7,303 bases of DNA from JBHIET01 sp046760785 (GTDB lineage: Bacteria; Chloroflexota; Anaerolineae; B4-G1), in the NCBI GenBank assembly GCA_046760785.1, contig JBHIET010000115.1, forward strand, positions 1 through 7,303, written 5' to 3'. The notes below the pieces were generated by a model. It was not told where the DNA came from. It searched no databases and saw nothing but the letters and a program-made list of their open reading frames with translations. The translations under genes were made by a program, and so were the position numbers. Below are positions 5,603-7,303 of the stretch, piece by piece; position 1 is the first letter of the stretch, and each line of letters starts with the position of its first letter.

Positions 5603-5635
5603 TGCACGCACTATGCTCTGGTCTGAGTGACACTG

Positions 5636-6673
5636 ATGGCAAGAAGGGCATTCGCTTCACCTGCGCAGCAGTTTCTCAAGCGGCTTGCTATCGCTGGCGT
5701 CAATCTACTTACGCCACTCCACGCCGGGCTGATCGTCGCCTATTTCGTCCTGCGCTGGCTGGGCGGGGGTGACCTGTGGTTCGTGGATGCGCTGGGCTAC
5801 GTCTTACCCTGGCTGTTCGGACCGCTGCTCGTGTTGCTACCTGGGGTCCTGCTCTGCCGCTCCCGCCTCCTGCTGGCCCTCGCTGCCGTGCCCACCGCTC
5901 TCTTTCTCCTCACCTGCGGCCATCTGTACCTCCCGCGCCGGCCGGTCCGCGCTACTGGCCCGACGTTCACCGTGATGACCTACAACATCCTGTATCGGAA
6001 TGCAGATGTTGACGGGATCGTGGCCGCCATCCAGGCGCATGATCCCGACTTCTTCGGCCTGCGCGAGTTGGAGCCACCTATGGCCCAGGCCCTCGAAGAC
6101 CGGTTCGCCGACTGCTACCCTTACCGCAGGATAGAGCCCGGCTGTGGCTTCTTCAGCCGCTACCCGATCCTGGAATACGAGGCCTTTCGGCTGGATGGGG
6201 GCAGGGGGCATTGGGCGCAGCAGCTTGTCCTGGATATTGAGGGCACAGCGGTGAACGTCCTCAGCGTCCACCCGCGCTCACCGCCCTTGCAGGGCTTCCA
6301 TCCCTGGGGCCTGCCGCTGGGCGTCCCCACGGGATTCGCCAACGAGGGGCGCGACGCCGACGGGCGCGATCTACTCTCGCGTTTGGAGGGGATAGATAAC
6401 CCGCTGGTCGTCATCGGCGATTTCAATCTGACCGACCAGCAGAGTTTGTACGAGCCGCTGACCCGTCGCTTGCGCGACGCGCATCGCGAGAGCGGCTGGG
6501 GAATGGGGTTCACCTTCGCTCGTTTCCCGCGTCTCGGCGTCGCAATGTGGCGCATTGACTACGTGTTCCACTCGCCCGACCTGGTGGCGCTCTCCACGAC
6601 TGTGGGGGACTTCGGCGGGTCGGACCACCGGCCGATGATCGCCAGGTTAGCTTTTCGCACGGCGGGAAATTAG
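5636..6673 (+). CDS. Membrane-anchored endonuclease/exonuclease/phosphatase family protein (VanJ-like layout)
   Basis: A protein of 345 residues with three N-terminal hydrophobic helices (about 18-42, 48-74, 78-99) followed by an EEP-fold metal-dependent phosphoesterase domain. Catalytic motifs are in order: TYNIL (Asn117), RELE (Glu144), SVHPRS (His212), IGDFNLTD (Asp262, Asn264), RIDYVF (Asp308) and SDHRPM (Asp330, His331), so the active site appears complete. With three helices the domain would probably face outside, as in the teicoplanin-resistance protein VanJ, for which a lipid-pyrophosphate or envelope substrate has been considered; nuclease activity is less likely for this arrangement. 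The ATG at 5636 has a GAGTGA five bases upstream; an in-frame GTG at 5627 would add three residues. It is divergent from the polysaccharide operon, so a role in envelope lipid-carrier metabolism is plausible but inferred. The substrate is unknown. Confidence 0.5.
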   Translation: MARRAFASPAQQFLKRLAIAGVNLLTPLHAGLIVAYFVLRWLGGGDLWFVDALGYVLPWLFGPLLVLLPGVLLCRSRLLLALAAVPTALFLLTCGHLYLPRRPVRATGPTFTVMTYNILYRNADVDGIVAAIQAHDPDFFGLRELEPPMAQALEDRFADCYPYRRIEPGCGFFSRYPILEYEAFRLDGGRGHWAQQLVLDIEGTAVNVLSVHPRSPPLQGFHPWGLPLGVPTGFANEGRDADGRDLLSRLEGIDNPLVVIGDFNLTDQQSLYEPLTRRLRDAHRESGWGMGFTFARFPRLGVAMWRIDYVFHSPDLVALSTTVGDFGGSDHRPMIARLAFRTAGN

Positions 6674-7212
6674 TCTGCCTGGGCCGCCAGCTCTTTGGCA
6701 AAGACCTCAAATGCGGGGCCGCCGTAGAGGCAAAAGAGGACCCGCTCCAACCCCGTCTCTCCCTCCAAATACCCGATGGCTGCCCGCAGCATCACCCGCG
6801 CCGCTTCCTCCATTGGATAGCCAAAGATGCCGGTGCTGATGGCCGGTAGCGCGATGGATTTCAGTCCGTGTTCGTCCGCCGTGTGGAGCGCGGCGTGTAC
6901 CGCCGCGCCCAGCAGTTCCGCCGAACGGGGTGTGCCGTCGTAGATCGGCCCCACAGCGTGGATGACGTAGCGGGCCTTGAGGTTCCCGCCGGAGGTGATG
7001 GCCGCCGAGCCGGTGACCACCCGCCCGTGTCGGCGCACCCACTCGTTGCTCTCCCGCTGGATGGCCGGGCCGCCCTTGCGGGAGATGACGCCCGCCACGC
7101 CGCCGCCGTGGGCCAGCCGCTCATTGGCAGCATTGACGATAGCGTCGGTATCCATCTCGGTGATGTCGCCTTCGACCAGTGCAAGTGTGGTGCGGTTAAT
7201 CTGAACTTCCAT
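6670..7212 (-). CDS. Macrodomain protein (ADP-ribose-binding/hydrolase family)
   Basis: A stand-alone macrodomain of 180 residues, expected to bind ADP-ribose or O-acetyl-ADP-ribose and perhaps hydrolyse ADP-ribosyl bonds in the cytoplasm. Motifs: VEGDIT (about 13-18), DAIVNAANERLAHGGGVAG (about 23-41), YVIHAVGP (about 82-89) and the phosphate loop AISTGIFGYP (about 124-133). Together these span the whole fold. In MacroD-type hydrolases the glycine-rich stretch is GGGVDxxIH. Here the Asp is Ala40 and the His is Ser44, so it is closer to AF1521-like members, and classic MacroD catalysis should not be assumed. The ATG at 7212 is chosen because GGAGG lies about eight bases upstream; the open frame continues to the window edge, but the extra 30 residues do not look like the family. 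Its stop overlaps that of the convergent EEP gene. Its partner is unknown. Confidence 0.5.
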   Translation of the reverse strand: MEVQINRTTLALVEGDITEMDTDAIVNAANERLAHGGGVAGVISRKGGPAIQRESNEWVRRHGRVVTGSAAITSGGNLKARYVIHAVGPIYDGTPRSAELLGAAVHAALHTADEHGLKSIALPAISTGIFGYPMEEAARVMLRAAIGYLEGETGLERVLFCLYGGPAFEVFAKELAAQAD

Positions 7213-7303
7213 TGCCGTATCCTCCACCTGGTTTTGGATTAAGGGTTCGCTAAGCCTGTTTTTCGCACCCCTGGAAATCGTAACAGTGATTGTACAGATC
7301 ATA
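7213..7303 (-). other. Leader region upstream of the macrodomain gene, promoter not resolved
   Basis: Apart from the ribosome site, the segment is less GC-rich than the genes. TACAAT (7294-7289, minus strand) could be a -10 box, but its -35 region would fall outside the window. Nothing else is supported. Confidence 0.5.
7219..7227 (-). promoter_or_regulatory. Shine-Dalgarno deciding the macrodomain start
   Basis: The minus strand reads GGTGGAGGATACGGCA directly before the ATG at 7212. The GGAGG core at about eight bases is a good ribosome site and supports the 180-residue form over the longer upstream reading. Confidence 0.5.

Noticed and set aside
5627..5635. GTG start for the EEP gene
   Set aside because: No ribosome site upstream of it, whereas GAGTGA precedes the ATG at 5636; the difference is only three residues.
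7213..7302. N-terminal extension of the macrodomain protein
   Set aside because: The extra 30 residues resemble no macrodomain N-terminus, and a strong GGAGG ribosome site precedes the ATG at 7212.

Overview
The window looks like part of a GC-rich, free-living bacterial genome. The gene content, and the clutter of short low-complexity repeats reading as NQ-, QQPAASS- and SPCLPVS-like peptides, resemble environmental Chloroflexota (Anaerolineae-like) and, for the repeats, cyanobacteria. That placement is an inference from style; there is no rRNA or other phylogenetic marker. No tRNA, rRNA, CRISPR array, transposase or convincing intrinsic terminator was seen.

Layout. (1) 1-1149, minus strand: remains of a peptide/nickel-type ABC transporter, a DppC-like permease followed by a DppD-like ATPase. 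Each is broken by a one-base frameshift in a 7-8 base G/C run. The permease lacks its 5' part and the ATPase lacks its usual C-terminal tail. (2) About 1123-1245, plus strand: what looks like the 3' end of an unidentified gene, abutting the truncated permease. This is a likely rearrangement or assembly junction. (3) 1262-5503, minus strand: a compact operon read from 5503 downwards: UDP-glucuronate decarboxylase-type epimerase, O-antigen ligase/polymerase-like membrane protein, GtrA-like membrane protein and a GT4 glycosyltransferase. (4) 5504-5635: a divergent intergenic region with a TATAAT box facing each way. (5) 5636-6673, plus strand: a membrane-anchored endonuclease/exonuclease/phosphatase (EEP) protein of VanJ-like layout. 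(6) 6670-7212, minus strand: a macrodomain protein, tail-to-tail with the EEP gene with overlapping stop codons.

How the genes work together. The epimerase would supply UDP-xylose (or a related sugar nucleotide). GtrA-like proteins are thought to move lipid-linked sugars across the membrane, the GT4 enzyme adds a sugar, and the ligase-type protein polymerises or attaches the glycan outside. Together they look like a surface polysaccharide or glycoconjugate module. The EEP protein may act on lipid-linked or cell-envelope phosphates, but this is speculative.

The most unusual feature is repeat invasion of coding sequence. Three or four kinds of simple repeat (a GGCTGCT heptamer array, GGTT-type tetramer arrays and a GGGAGACAAGG-type imperfect palindrome) lie inside, or at the ends of, the glycosyltransferase, GtrA and ligase genes. 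All are read through without a stop. None is seen in the epimerase, EEP or macrodomain genes. Because 7 and 4 are not multiples of 3, copy-number slippage would shift the frame, so the glycosyltransferase is a candidate phase-variable gene. Neutral repeat spread is the simpler alternative.
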